A DNA stretch of 64,000 nucleotides from Calditrichota bacterium (GTDB lineage Bacteria > CLD3): positions 20,581-84,580 of the forward strand of contig QQUF01000043.1 in the NCBI GenBank assembly GCA_008501735.1. Reading direction: 5' to 3'. Shown in pieces: positions 44,608 through 53,595 of this stretch. Within the stretch, counting starts at the first letter, position 1; each line of letters opens with the position of its first letter. The translations under genes were made by a program, and so were the position numbers. The notes under the pieces were generated by a model. The model worked only from the letters and a program-made list of their open reading frames with translations. It made no database searches and was not told the origin of the DNA.

Positions 44608-46143
44608 TTATTTAGACTCCTCCAAAGCACTTGTAAAAAATTTAAACTCTTTGTTCGATTGGTTTTGTGAATACTTAGTTTCCATAATTTCCAAAATATT
44701 ATCCACAGAAGGCTTGATTGTTTTTAAGAGAGGTTGAGGATAGAAACCGAAAACAAAAACCAAAATTAGAAGTGGTGTCAAAAGTCCTAATTCTTTAGGA
44801 GTCAAATCTTTAAGTTCACCGACTTCTTTGGACTTAATTTCCCCGTAAGCAACTCTTTGGTACATCCAAAGTAAGTAAACTGCTGCTAAAATTACTCCGA
44901 CTGCTGCGAAAACAACAGCTGTTGGGTGAGTTTCAAAAGCTCCAAATAGAATTAAGAATTCTCCAATGAATCCATTTGTTCCGGGTAAACCAAGTGAAGA
45001 AAGACAGAAAATTAAAAATATTGCAGAGAAAACAGGAATTTGTTTTGCAATTCCTCCAAAATCTTTAATCATTCTTGAGTGTCTTCTTTCATAAATCATT
45101 CCGACACAAAGGAACAAAGCTCCTGTGCTAATTCCGTGATTTATCATTTGAACAATTCCACCTGAAAGGCTTTCGGCATTTAGAGCAAAAATTCCAAGAA
45201 CTACAAAACCTAAGTGAGAGACAGAAGAGTAAGCGACGAGTTTTTTCATATCAGGTTGAACCATCGCAACTAAAGCACCATAAATTATTCCAAAAACTCC
45301 AAGTGCAAGTAAAACAGGTCCATATTCAACCGTTGCTTCTGGGAAAAGTGGAAGGTTGAATCTGATGAATCCATAAGTTCCCATTTTTAGCAAAACTCCA
45401 GCAAGAATCACCGAACCAGCTGTTGGAGCTTGAACGTGTGCGTGAGGAAGCCAAGTGTGAAATGGAAAAAGTGGAACTTTAATTGCGAATGCCAAAGCAA
45501 AAGCACCAAAAAGCCAAGCTTGGTATTCTAATGGAGTGTTAAAGTTGTAAAGAGTTAGTAGGTCGAAAGTATAATTTCCAGTTGCTTTTCCGTGCAAGAA
45601 GTAAAGTGTGAGAATTGCAACTAACATCAAAACACTTCCAGCCATTGTGTATAGGAAGAATTTTGTTGTTGCCATAATTCGTTCTTTCCCGCCCCAAATT
45701 CCAATTAAAAAATACATCGGAATTAGCATTGCTTCCCAGAAAACGTAAAAAAGAACAACGTCAGTCGCAGAGAAAACACCAATCATTCCTGTTTCAAGCA
45801 AAAGCATACAAGCAAGAAAACCTTTGAGGTTGTTTTTAATGTTAAAAGAAACGAAAAGGCAAAGAGGAGTGAGCAGAGTAGTAAGTAAAATTAATAAAAG
45901 GCTGATTCCGTCAATTCCAACACTGTATGAAATTCCAAGAGAAGGAATCCAATCAAGTTTTTGTACAAATTGCATTTGAGCAGTTTCAGTGTTAAAGTTC
46001 ATCATCAATGGAATTGAAAGGACAAAAGCTAAAAGGCTTGTAACGGTAGCAAGTATTTTGTTAACCGATTCGTTTTTAATCAAGAGAATCGAAATTGCTC
46101 CAACAAGTGGAAGAAAAATTAAAACGCTAAGTAGGTATTCCAT
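44608..46143 (-). CDS. nuoM: NADH-quinone oxidoreductase subunit M
   Basis: 511 residues, 14 helices. Antiporter-like proton-pumping subunit of complex I. The sequence shows FVFWEAMLIPMYFLIGIWGG with the key Glu, then FAIKVPLFPFHTWLPHAHVQAPTAGS, KKLVAYSSVSHLGFVVLG and LGLPGTNGFIGEFLILFGAF. All are standard for NuoM. The gene starts divergently from the SBBP-repeat gene and leads into nuoN. The first codon is about 220 bases from that gene, so both have their own promoters. Confidence 0.96.
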   Translation of the reverse strand: MEYLLSVLIFLPLVGAISILLIKNESVNKILATVTSLLAFVLSIPLMMNFNTETAQMQFVQKLDWIPSLGISYSVGIDGISLLLILLTTLLTPLCLFVSFNIKNNLKGFLACMLLLETGMIGVFSATDVVLFYVFWEAMLIPMYFLIGIWGGKERIMATTKFFLYTMAGSVLMLVAILTLYFLHGKATGNYTFDLLTLYNFNTPLEYQAWLFGAFALAFAIKVPLFPFHTWLPHAHVQAPTAGSVILAGVLLKMGTYGFIRFNLPLFPEATVEYGPVLLALGVFGIIYGALVAMVQPDMKKLVAYSSVSHLGFVVLGIFALNAESLSGGIVQMINHGISTGALFLCVGMIYERRHSRMIKDFGGIAKQIPVFSAIFLIFCLSSLGLPGTNGFIGEFLILFGAFETHPTAVVFAAVGVILAAVYLLWMYQRVAYGEIKSKEVGELKDLTPKELGLLTPLLILVFVFGFYPQPLLKTIKPSVDNILEIMETKYSQNQSNKEFKFFTSALEESK

Positions 46144-46295
46144 TGGTTACTTTTTTGCCAAATTTAGTAAGAAAATTACCTTGATTTTAAGTCGCCGAAA
46201 GTTAAGCAAAAGCCTTGTTAGAAGCAAAACAAAAAACTATGAAGACGTGGATAATATTGTGTGAATAATCAATAAAAATTATAAAGTATTGTTAG

Positions 46296-46324
46296 TTGAC
46301 TAAAATTTAGTTTCAACTTATATT
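46296..46324 (+). promoter_or_regulatory. Candidate sigma-70-type promoter of the SBBP-repeat gene
   Basis: TTGACT (46296-46301) and TATATT (46319-46324) are 17 bases apart, 37 bases before the ATG. A small hairpin GTTTC-ATTA-GAAAC follows at 46327-46340. Near-consensus but unproven; the standard promoter in this group may differ. Confidence 0.5.
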
Positions 46325-46360
46325 AAGTTTCATTAGAAACATAAAATTAGCGAGAATTAG

Positions 46361-48001
46361 ATGAAAAATATATTTTTTGTTTTTTGTTTTATTTCATTTT
46401 CGAATAGTTTATTTGGAGCTTCATTAGACTTTTCAACATTTTTAGGTGCTTGGGGAACAATAAAAGGTTACGATATTGTTTCAAATGATAGTGGAGAAGT
46501 TTTAGTTACTGGAGAATTTCAAGCTTCAGGTTTTCCAATAACATCAGGAACTTATACCGCTGGATTTTCAGGTAAAAATATTTTTGTCAGTAAATTTTCT
46601 AAAGATGGTTCTAATTTATTGTTTTCTTCATCAATTGGAAGTCAAGGAAATGATTTTGGGTATGGTATAAAACTAGGTAAATACGAAGATATTTTTATAA
46701 TTGGAAGAACTTGGAGTTCTAGTTTCCCAACCGTAAATTTTTATGATTCCTCATATAATGGATATAGCGATAATTTTGTTTGCAAATTATCATCTGATGG
46801 TGCTACAATTGTTTACTCATCCTATATCGGAGGTAATTGGTATGATTATGCCTATGATTTAGCAATTGATAATAATGAAAACTTATTTTTATTAGGTTCA
46901 GTTGAATCAAGTAGCTACCCAAAAGTCAATGCGTTTGATAATTCTTTTGGAGGTAGTGTAGAAATGACATTAACTAAATTTGATTCCGTTGGAAATGGAA
47001 TAATATTTTCAACATTTATTGGTGGAAATTCGTCCGAATATGGTCATTGTTTAACATTAGATAGTTTTGGCAACCCAATTCTAACTGGTTTTGCTCATTC
47101 TTCAGACTATCCGACAATAACAGGTTCATTTGATATTTCTAAAAGTGGTAGTAATGATATAATTGTTTCAAAATTCGCAGCTGATGGTCAAACTTTGTTA
47201 TTTTCTACTTTTATAGGAGGTGCAGGAAATGATATTGGAAATGCATTGGTCACTAATTTGAATGATGACGTATTTCTAACAGGCTATTCATTGTCTACTA
47301 ACTTTCCAACTGCAAATGGGTTTTCACAGATATTAAACGGAAGTCAAGATGCAATAATTTGTAAAGTTTCAAATGATGGTTCAGCACTTTTATATTCTTC
47401 ATTTTTTGGTGGGAGTTCTGATGAATTTGGCTATGGAATAAGTTTGGGAGAAAATTCACAAGTATTTATTTCAGGCAATACAATTTCAAATGATTTACCA
47501 GTTTTAAATTCTATAGATTCAACTTATAGTGGAGGAAATGATATATTTATTTCTCATTTAAATGTTCTAAATAATAGTTTAAATTTTTCAACTTATTTAG
47601 GAAGCCCTTTAGAAGATTCACAAGATATTTATGGAAATCCTTTAACTTATAATAATGGTAATGTTTCTTTTATAGGATACACTAATTCAAACTTTCCATC
47701 AACAATAAATTCCTATGATAATTCTTTTGGGGGTGATTGGGATGCAGTTATTGGTTCACTAAAACCAGATTATAGAATAAGTGATTTACAAATCGAAACT
47801 TTTGGGAATAATATAAAATTAACTTGGGGTAAAATTCCTATTGCAGTTAATTATAAAATTTATAGAAGTACCACATCAAATATTAACAATGCAGTCTTGC
47901 TAACAACATTATCAAATTCTTTTAACCAACCAAGTTTTACAGATGATGGAACTTCTCAAAATAGTGATAAATATTTTTATTTTGTTACTTGGGAAGATTA
48001 A
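46361..48001 (+). CDS. Exported SBBP-repeat beta-propeller protein
   Basis: 546 residues. Signal peptide MKNIFFVFCFISFSNSLFGAS. From about 25 to 460 there are at least seven repeats of roughly 55 residues with the pattern YSSYIGG...D.AY.LAID..GN..L.G...SS.YP (for example ISKFSKDGSNLLFSSSIGSQ, VYSSYIGGNWYDYAYDLA). This is the SBBP/WD40-like propeller repeat PF06739. The last 80 residues form an Fn3-like domain (KLTWGKIPIAVNYKIYRST). There is no sorting tail, so export may use another signal or the protein is periplasmic. No catalytic residues are known for this family. It lies alone between nuoM (divergent) and lipA (convergent). Confidence 0.82.
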   Translation: MKNIFFVFCFISFSNSLFGASLDFSTFLGAWGTIKGYDIVSNDSGEVLVTGEFQASGFPITSGTYTAGFSGKNIFVSKFSKDGSNLLFSSSIGSQGNDFGYGIKLGKYEDIFIIGRTWSSSFPTVNFYDSSYNGYSDNFVCKLSSDGATIVYSSYIGGNWYDYAYDLAIDNNENLFLLGSVESSSYPKVNAFDNSFGGSVEMTLTKFDSVGNGIIFSTFIGGNSSEYGHCLTLDSFGNPILTGFAHSSDYPTITGSFDISKSGSNDIIVSKFAADGQTLLFSTFIGGAGNDIGNALVTNLNDDVFLTGYSLSTNFPTANGFSQILNGSQDAIICKVSNDGSALLYSSFFGGSSDEFGYGISLGENSQVFISGNTISNDLPVLNSIDSTYSGGNDIFISHLNVLNNSLNFSTYLGSPLEDSQDIYGNPLTYNNGNVSFIGYTNSNFPSTINSYDNSFGGDWDAVIGSLKPDYRISDLQIETFGNNIKLTWGKIPIAVNYKIYRSTTSNINNAVLLTTLSNSFNQPSFTDDGTSQNSDKYFYFVTWED

Positions 48002-48023
48002 TTCAAAGTTTACAACTTTTCAT

Positions 48024-48911
48024 TTATTGCCTATCCATTCTTGCTTGTTCGTCTGCGTGGTAAGAACTACGAACTAAAGGAGCTGATTCAATGTGTCTCA
48101 ATCCCATTTTTTCGCCTTTTACTTTAAAATCCAAAAATTCTTGAGGAGTTACAAAACGAGTTACAGGAAGGTGTTTTTTTGTTGGTTGTAAGTACTGACC
48201 CAAAGTCAAAATGTCGCATTTAATTTTTACCAAGTCTTCAATCACTTCAAAAACTTCGTGATTTTCTTCGCCAAGTCCGAGCATAATTCCTGTTTTTGAC
48301 AAAAGTCCTTTTGACTTTGCACGTTCAAGAACTTCCAAAGTCCTTTCGTATTGTGCTTGTGGTCTAACGAGTTGATAAAGTCTTGGAACTGATTCTGTAT
48401 TGTGTCCGAGAATGTCAGGTTTTGCCTCCAAAACTAAATCTAATGCGTCCCAATTTCCCATAAAATCAGGAATTAAAACTTCGATAGTTGTTTCAGGATT
48501 TGCTTTGCGAATTTCATAGATTGTTCTCGCAAAAATATCTGCTCCTCCATCTGAAAGTTCATCTCTGTTTACAGAAGTAATTACTGCGTGTCTTAAATCC
48601 AAAAGTTTTACGGATTCAGCTACTTTTACAGGTTCTTGTAAATCCAACTCTGTTGGCTTTCCTGTAATGACTGCACAAAATCCACAACTTCTTGTACAAA
48701 TATCTCCAAGAATCATAAAAGTTGCTGTTCGGTTTCCCCAACATTCACCAATGTTTGGACAACGAGCACTTTCACAAACTGTGTGAAGTTGGTGTTCGTC
48801 AACTACTTCACGAACAAATTTATACCCTTGACCTTGTGGAACTTTAACCTTAAGCCAGTCAGGTCTTTTAACGCGTTCTTTTTTTGGTTGAGTTGCAAGT
48901 ATTTCTGACAT
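48024..48911 (-). CDS. lipA: Lipoyl synthase
   Basis: 295 residues. A radical SAM enzyme with two 4Fe-4S clusters that puts two sulfurs into octanoyl groups on lipoyl domains. Auxiliary-cluster cysteines are C46, C51 and C57 (CESARCPNIGEC); the radical SAM motif is C72-x3-C76-x2-C79 (CTRSCGFC). The serine ligand near the C-terminus is in the RSSYHADEQ end. It is the last gene of the packed minus-strand run mnmA-panB-rlpA-cyclase-lipA, 24 bases after the cyclase. LipB is not in the window. Confidence 0.97.
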   Translation of the reverse strand: MSEILATQPKKERVKRPDWLKVKVPQGQGYKFVREVVDEHQLHTVCESARCPNIGECWGNRTATFMILGDICTRSCGFCAVITGKPTELDLQEPVKVAESVKLLDLRHAVITSVNRDELSDGGADIFARTIYEIRKANPETTIEVLIPDFMGNWDALDLVLEAKPDILGHNTESVPRLYQLVRPQAQYERTLEVLERAKSKGLLSKTGIMLGLGEENHEVFEVIEDLVKIKCDILTLGQYLQPTKKHLPVTRFVTPQEFLDFKVKGEKMGLRHIESAPLVRSSYHADEQARMDRQ

Positions 48912-48935
48912 TTTTATTCTTTAAGTATTTTAATT

Positions 48936-51900
48936 CTATTTTAATTTTAAATTTTCAAGTTCATTAATTTTTAAACTAACATCATAAGTTTCACATTGTG
49001 TAAAGATACTAATGTAAAGCTCTAAAGCCACTTTCTGAAATTTATTAGCTTCTTCAAATTTTTCTAATTCTGAATATAATTTTGCTATCTCATAATTCAC
49101 TTTTGCTTTTTCAATCTCTTTAAGATTAGGGTTGAGTAACTTTTCAAGTTCAGAAACTGCTTCTAACTTTTTATCTTTTGTTACAGATTCTTCAAATTGA
49201 ATTTGTTTTGTAAGAATCTGAGACTTTAGAACTGCTTCTGTGTGCTTAACTTCCTCTGCAAATTTTTCAAGTTCTTCTAATCTTTTTTGCAAATTCTCAA
49301 ATTTCTTTCGTTGAAAATTAAGTTCTTCAAGTTCGAATTTAAATTCACAAATATAGTATTTGAAGTTAATTTTCTCAAATTTACTAATCGCGAGATTGAA
49401 AAATTCTTCAGCTTTTTCCAAATTATTAGTTGCTTTAAAAATATTTCCAAAATTCCCAAGAATTAAAGCTTCTGCAGTTTTATCGCCAATTTCAAAATTA
49501 AGATTTTGTGCTTTTGTCAAATTTTCAATTGCTTCTTGAAATTCTCCAATTTGAAATTCCAATATAGAAATATTTATTAAAACACCACAAACACCGATTT
49601 TATCACCAATTTCTTCTGCAAGTTCTCTTTTACGAAAATAAAATTCTAAAGCTGCAATATTTTCTTTTAGTTGCATCGAAGCTGCACCAAGCATTCCTAC
49701 TGCAAGGGAAATTCCCCTTTTGTCACCTATCTTTTCACAGATCTCCAAATTTTTCAGATACATTTCTTTTGCTTTTAGATATTCACCTTTAAACCAATGA
49801 ATATGTCCTTTTGCATAAGTGCATCTTGATAAAAGAATGAAATCTTTTAATTGCATTGAGCTTTTAAGTGCTGACTCTAATTTGCTTTGAGCCTCTTCAA
49901 ACCTGCCTTTTTTCCTTAATACATCTGTATAAATTAAGTTTAAATTTATCAGATTTTCATCTGTAGAATTTGTTTCAAAGTTTTTGTCTGAACGTCCCAA
50001 AAAATCTATTGCTTGGTCAAAATCTCCTCTGAAATTGCTAATTTTACCTAATTCACAAAATATTTTGCCTTTATAGTTATTGACTAATTCTGAACTTATT
50101 GAAGCAGTTAATTCCAAACATTCAGATAAATCTTTTTCACTTTTATCCCATTCTGTAATTTGAGTTTCTAAACAGGCTCTACCATAAAGTGTTTCAAGTT
50201 TTTGTTCAGAGGTTTCAAATTCTAATTCTAAAATATTATTGTAAATCTTTATTGCTTCTTGTGTCTCACAATTTTTTTCTAATTCTTTACAGGCACTAAA
50301 ACCAAACTCAATTTTCTCTTTTACAAGATCTGTATGCTTGTAGTGGCTATAGATAACAAAGGGATTTAATTCGTTTTCTTCAATTAAGATTTCTGCAGTA
50401 ATCTTGTGAAGTAACTTTCTGTTGTGAATAAGTAAAGTATTGTAAGCAACATTCTGTACTGAGAATTGGTTAAAGGAAAAACTTTTAAAGTCATTTTCTT
50501 CAGTTTTTGTAAGCCAACCAGAATCAACTAAAGAATCCAAAGTTGAGTCGCTAAATTCAATATTTTCAAAACTATCGGAAACTTTTGATAAAATTTTTGA
50601 AGTAAAAGTTGTTCCGATTACGCTTGCGACTTGAATTAAACTTTTATGTCCTTTTTCGAGTGTATCCATTCTCGTAAGTAAAATGCTGTTAATATTCATC
50701 GGGATTGAGATTTGCTCTTCATCAATTTCTTTTATTTCACTTAACTCCTTAACTGAAAATTGTGCCAGTAATGATTTAATCCACTCTTCTAAATAAAAAG
50801 GATTTCCGCCTGACTTTTGGAAAAGTTCGTCATAAATTTTTATTGATAAATGAATGTTTGTTAAACGAGATTTGATTAATTCAGAACACTGTTCTAAAGT
50901 AAGCGGTTTTAAAGCGTATTCATCAATTTTAATTTTGCTAACGGTTTTTTCAGAAATTTCATAATCAGGTCTGTAGAGCAAGAAGACAAGAATCTTTTTA
51001 GAATGCTCTGTTTTTCCTTCGTTTTCAATGTTAAAAGTACTAAAAAAGTATTCCAAAAATTTATGTGAATTTTCATCAAGCCAGTGAATGTCGTCAAGAG
51101 TCAAAACTAATGGAAACCCAAAAGAATTGGCACGATTCACAATTGCTTCTAAAATAAACCTTAAAGAAACATTAATTTGGGTTTGTTTGGCTTGAGGTGT
51201 TAAGTCAGCAAACTTAGATTTGTCGAAACTTAAACTTAAAAGATATCTGACAAATTGCTCACTTTTCTTAAGTCTCTCCAAGTCGGAATCTTTTGAAAAT
51301 TTTTGCAAGTTTTCAAAACCCTCACTGAATTTTTTTTCAGAAACATCTTTTGGCTCGTACTCAAAAATCCCAAAATATTTTTGCAAAACTGAGATTAAAA
51401 TCCCATAAGGTATTTTTAAATACGGGTGAGGGTGACCATAAAGAGTAAGATTTTTTTTGTCAACTTCCTCGTATTGTTTTTTGAAAAATTCATAAATTAA
51501 ACGAGTTTTTCCGAACCCACCTGGAGCTTTTAAGCCGACAATCTTTATGGGAGAATTATTATTCTCATCAAGTTGTGTTTTTACTAAATCATACTTGTTA
51601 CAAAGTTCATCTAACTCAAAATCTCTACCAATAAATTTTGACCTCTTGGAGTCCAAAATCCTTTCCCATCTTTTCCCAAGAGTTTGGTTAACTCCTTTAA
51701 CCAAAAAAGTATTAATGGGTTTTTCTTTACCTTTTACTTTAACTTCACCGAAATGCTCAAAATCTATTTCTTCTTTAGCGAGATTCATTGTTTCTTCAGG
51801 AATCATAATTCTACTAAGTGGAGCTTTTGACTCCATTCTCGAAGCAAGATTTACAGCATCACCGTAAACTGTAAAATCGCCTTCACGTTCAACTCCAACT

Positions 51901-52358
51901 TTCCCCGTCGTTACAAGACCAGTGTTAATTCCAACTCTAATTTTTAAATCAATGTCAGTTAAATTTGGGTTTTTTCTTAAAAGTAAATTTATCTGTTTAA
52001 GTTTTTCAACCATTTCTAAAGAAGCACGAATTGCTCGTTCAGTATCGTTTTCACTTGCACTCTTTGCACCGAAGAGAGCCATAATTGCATCACCTTCGTA
52101 TTTGTCAACATAACCAGAATAATTATTAATTACGTTTGTGAAAACCTTGAGGACTTTGTCCAAAATCATATAAACTTGTTCAGGGTCTAACTTTTCACTT
52201 AAAGCTGTAAAACCACTAATATCAGCGAAAAGTACGCAAACTACTCGCCTTTCACCTTCTTTGAGCTTCTCGGTTTTTACCTTAGAGGGCTCTAAATCAC
52301 TTGTGAGTTTATCAATATCTGAAAGTAATAGGTCGTCCCAACTTGAATCTTCAAACAT
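48936..52358 (-). CDS. Class III adenylate/guanylate cyclase fused to AAA-type ATPase and TPR array
   Basis: 1140 residues. Residues about 35-220 are a class III cyclase domain with the metal ligands D46 (FADISGF) and D90 (EGDAIM), the likely purine-selecting K86 (DKYEGD) and D161 (DFTVYG), and the transition-state N170 and R174 (YGDAVNLASRM), so it looks active and adenylate-type. Residues about 240-640 form a signalling ATPase module (Walker A APGGFGKT at 278-285, Walker B LTLDDIHWLDE). The rest is TPR repeats with NFRGDFDQAIDFLGR and LGNFGNIFKATNNLEKAEEFF. Large proteins of this kind occur in many phyla and are thought to be stress-signal integrators. The gene starts 9 bases after rlpA. 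Confidence 0.92.
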   Translation of the reverse strand: MFEDSSWDDLLLSDIDKLTSDLEPSKVKTEKLKEGERRVVCVLFADISGFTALSEKLDPEQVYMILDKVLKVFTNVINNYSGYVDKYEGDAIMALFGAKSASENDTERAIRASLEMVEKLKQINLLLRKNPNLTDIDLKIRVGINTGLVTTGKVGVEREGDFTVYGDAVNLASRMESKAPLSRIMIPEETMNLAKEEIDFEHFGEVKVKGKEKPINTFLVKGVNQTLGKRWERILDSKRSKFIGRDFELDELCNKYDLVKTQLDENNNSPIKIVGLKAPGGFGKTRLIYEFFKKQYEEVDKKNLTLYGHPHPYLKIPYGILISVLQKYFGIFEYEPKDVSEKKFSEGFENLQKFSKDSDLERLKKSEQFVRYLLSLSFDKSKFADLTPQAKQTQINVSLRFILEAIVNRANSFGFPLVLTLDDIHWLDENSHKFLEYFFSTFNIENEGKTEHSKKILVFLLYRPDYEISEKTVSKIKIDEYALKPLTLEQCSELIKSRLTNIHLSIKIYDELFQKSGGNPFYLEEWIKSLLAQFSVKELSEIKEIDEEQISIPMNINSILLTRMDTLEKGHKSLIQVASVIGTTFTSKILSKVSDSFENIEFSDSTLDSLVDSGWLTKTEENDFKSFSFNQFSVQNVAYNTLLIHNRKLLHKITAEILIEENELNPFVIYSHYKHTDLVKEKIEFGFSACKELEKNCETQEAIKIYNNILELEFETSEQKLETLYGRACLETQITEWDKSEKDLSECLELTASISSELVNNYKGKIFCELGKISNFRGDFDQAIDFLGRSDKNFETNSTDENLINLNLIYTDVLRKKGRFEEAQSKLESALKSSMQLKDFILLSRCTYAKGHIHWFKGEYLKAKEMYLKNLEICEKIGDKRGISLAVGMLGAASMQLKENIAALEFYFRKRELAEEIGDKIGVCGVLINISILEFQIGEFQEAIENLTKAQNLNFEIGDKTAEALILGNFGNIFKATNNLEKAEEFFNLAISKFEKINFKYYICEFKFELEELNFQRKKFENLQKRLEELEKFAEEVKHTEAVLKSQILTKQIQFEESVTKDKKLEAVSELEKLLNPNLKEIEKAKVNYEIAKLYSELEKFEEANKFQKVALELYISIFTQCETYDVSLKINELENLKLK

Positions 52359-52367
52359 TCTTAAGCC

Positions 52368-52796
52368 TTAATCCAAAATTATTTCTAAAGTAACTTCAGT
52401 GAGCCCTTTTTGAATGTAATCTAACTTACGTGCAGCAGCTTTAGTAAGGTCAATACAACGTCCAGGTTTCGGTGTAAATCTGTCATTAACTGTTACAATT
52501 ACAGATTTGTTATTTGATAAATTCGTAACTTTCAATTTTGTACCAAAAGGAAGGTCTTTATGAGCAGCAGTAAATTTTTTTTGTGAGTAAATTTCGCCGT
52601 TTGCTGTTAATCTTCCCTCATACTTGTCAGCGTAGTAAGAAGCTAATCCTTTTTGGTAAATCTTAGAACTTGAGCTTTGTCCAAGGGTTCCAACTTTTCC
52701 GCCTTGAGATTGGTAAATCGGGTTCGGAGAGCAAGAAAACAGTGAACAGTGAATAGCGAACAGTGAAAAATAAAGAATTGCTTTGTAAATTGTCAT
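52368..52796 (-). CDS. rlpA: RlpA-like double-psi beta-barrel lipoprotein
   Basis: 142 residues from the ATG at 52796, one base after the panB stop. The signal peptide is MTIYKAILYFSLFAIHCSLF with a lipobox SLFSC, so it is an outer-membrane lipoprotein. The RlpA domain is clear: GLASYYADKYEGRLTANGE, FTAAHKDLPFGTKLKV, VTVNDRFTPKPGRCIDLTKA. The catalytic Asp/Asn-Asp positions of the DPBB fold are present; a SPOR domain is missing. Family members act on denuded peptidoglycan at the septum. The signal-peptide codons consist of a simple repeated motif (TTCACTGTTCAC-like). Confidence 0.88.
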   Translation of the reverse strand: MTIYKAILYFSLFAIHCSLFSCSPNPIYQSQGGKVGTLGQSSSSKIYQKGLASYYADKYEGRLTANGEIYSQKKFTAAHKDLPFGTKLKVTNLSNNKSVIVTVNDRFTPKPGRCIDLTKAAARKLDYIQKGLTEVTLEIILD

Positions 52797-52797
52797 T

Positions 52798-53595
52798 TTA
52801 GTAGCTTTCATTCTCATTTGGAAAACCACCTTTTTTGACATCACCTTTGAAATTTGAAATTGCACTTTGAATATCTTTTCCGATTTCAGCGTAACGTCTT
52901 ACAAATTTTGGGTGAAATTCATCAAAAAGTCCAAGAAGGTCTTGAGTAACTAAAACTTGCCCGTCGCAATGATTTCCTGCACCAATTCCAATTGTCGGTA
53001 TTTCGAGACTTTCTGTAACTTCTTTCGCAAGGTCTGCTGGGATTTTTTCTAAAACTATTGCAAAAGCTCCTGCATCTTGAAGTGCTTGAGCGTCTTCTTT
53101 GAGCTGAACTGCCTCATCTTTTTTCTTTGCTCTGACTCCGTAAGTTCCGAATTTATAAATACTCTGTGGAGTTAATCCCAAATGCCCAACGACAGGAATT
53201 CCAATTTTAGTAAGTTTTTTGATTGTTGGTGCGAGCCACTTTCCACCTTCCATTTTAATCGTCTGAACTCCACCTTCTTTCATAACTTTACTACAATTTT
53301 TGAGAGCAGAGGACTTGGTTTGGTAAGTTCCGAAAGGCATATCTCCAATGATTACAGAATCTTTTGCACCTTTGGAAACAATTTTACAATGGTAAATCAT
53401 CTGCTCCAAAGTTACGCCGATTGTTGTCAAATCACCTTGAAAGACCATTCCCAAAGAGTCTCCAACAAGAATCATTTCGATTCCACAAGAGTCAATTAAT
53501 TTAGCAGTTAGGTAATCATAAGCAGTTAGGACAACTATTTTATCGCCTTTTTGCTTCATTTGCTGGATTTTTGGAACGTTAAAATTTCTAATCAT
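52798..53595 (-). CDS. panB: 3-methyl-2-oxobutanoate hydroxymethyltransferase
   Basis: 265 residues. First step of pantothenate synthesis: it transfers a hydroxymethyl group from methylene-THF to ketoisovalerate. Sequence landmarks: KIVVLTAYDYLTAKLID, ILVGDSLGMVFQG (metal-binding Asp), DMPFGTYQ, IKMEGG, VVGHLGLTPQS and IPTIGIGAGNHCDGQVLV. All are normal for PanB (about 265 residues). The gene overlaps mnmA by 8 bases and is followed one base later by rlpA. PanC and PanD are not nearby. Confidence 0.97.
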   Translation of the reverse strand: MIRNFNVPKIQQMKQKGDKIVVLTAYDYLTAKLIDSCGIEMILVGDSLGMVFQGDLTTIGVTLEQMIYHCKIVSKGAKDSVIIGDMPFGTYQTKSSALKNCSKVMKEGGVQTIKMEGGKWLAPTIKKLTKIGIPVVGHLGLTPQSIYKFGTYGVRAKKKDEAVQLKEDAQALQDAGAFAIVLEKIPADLAKEVTESLEIPTIGIGAGNHCDGQVLVTQDLLGLFDEFHPKFVRRYAEIGKDIQSAISNFKGDVKKGGFPNENESY

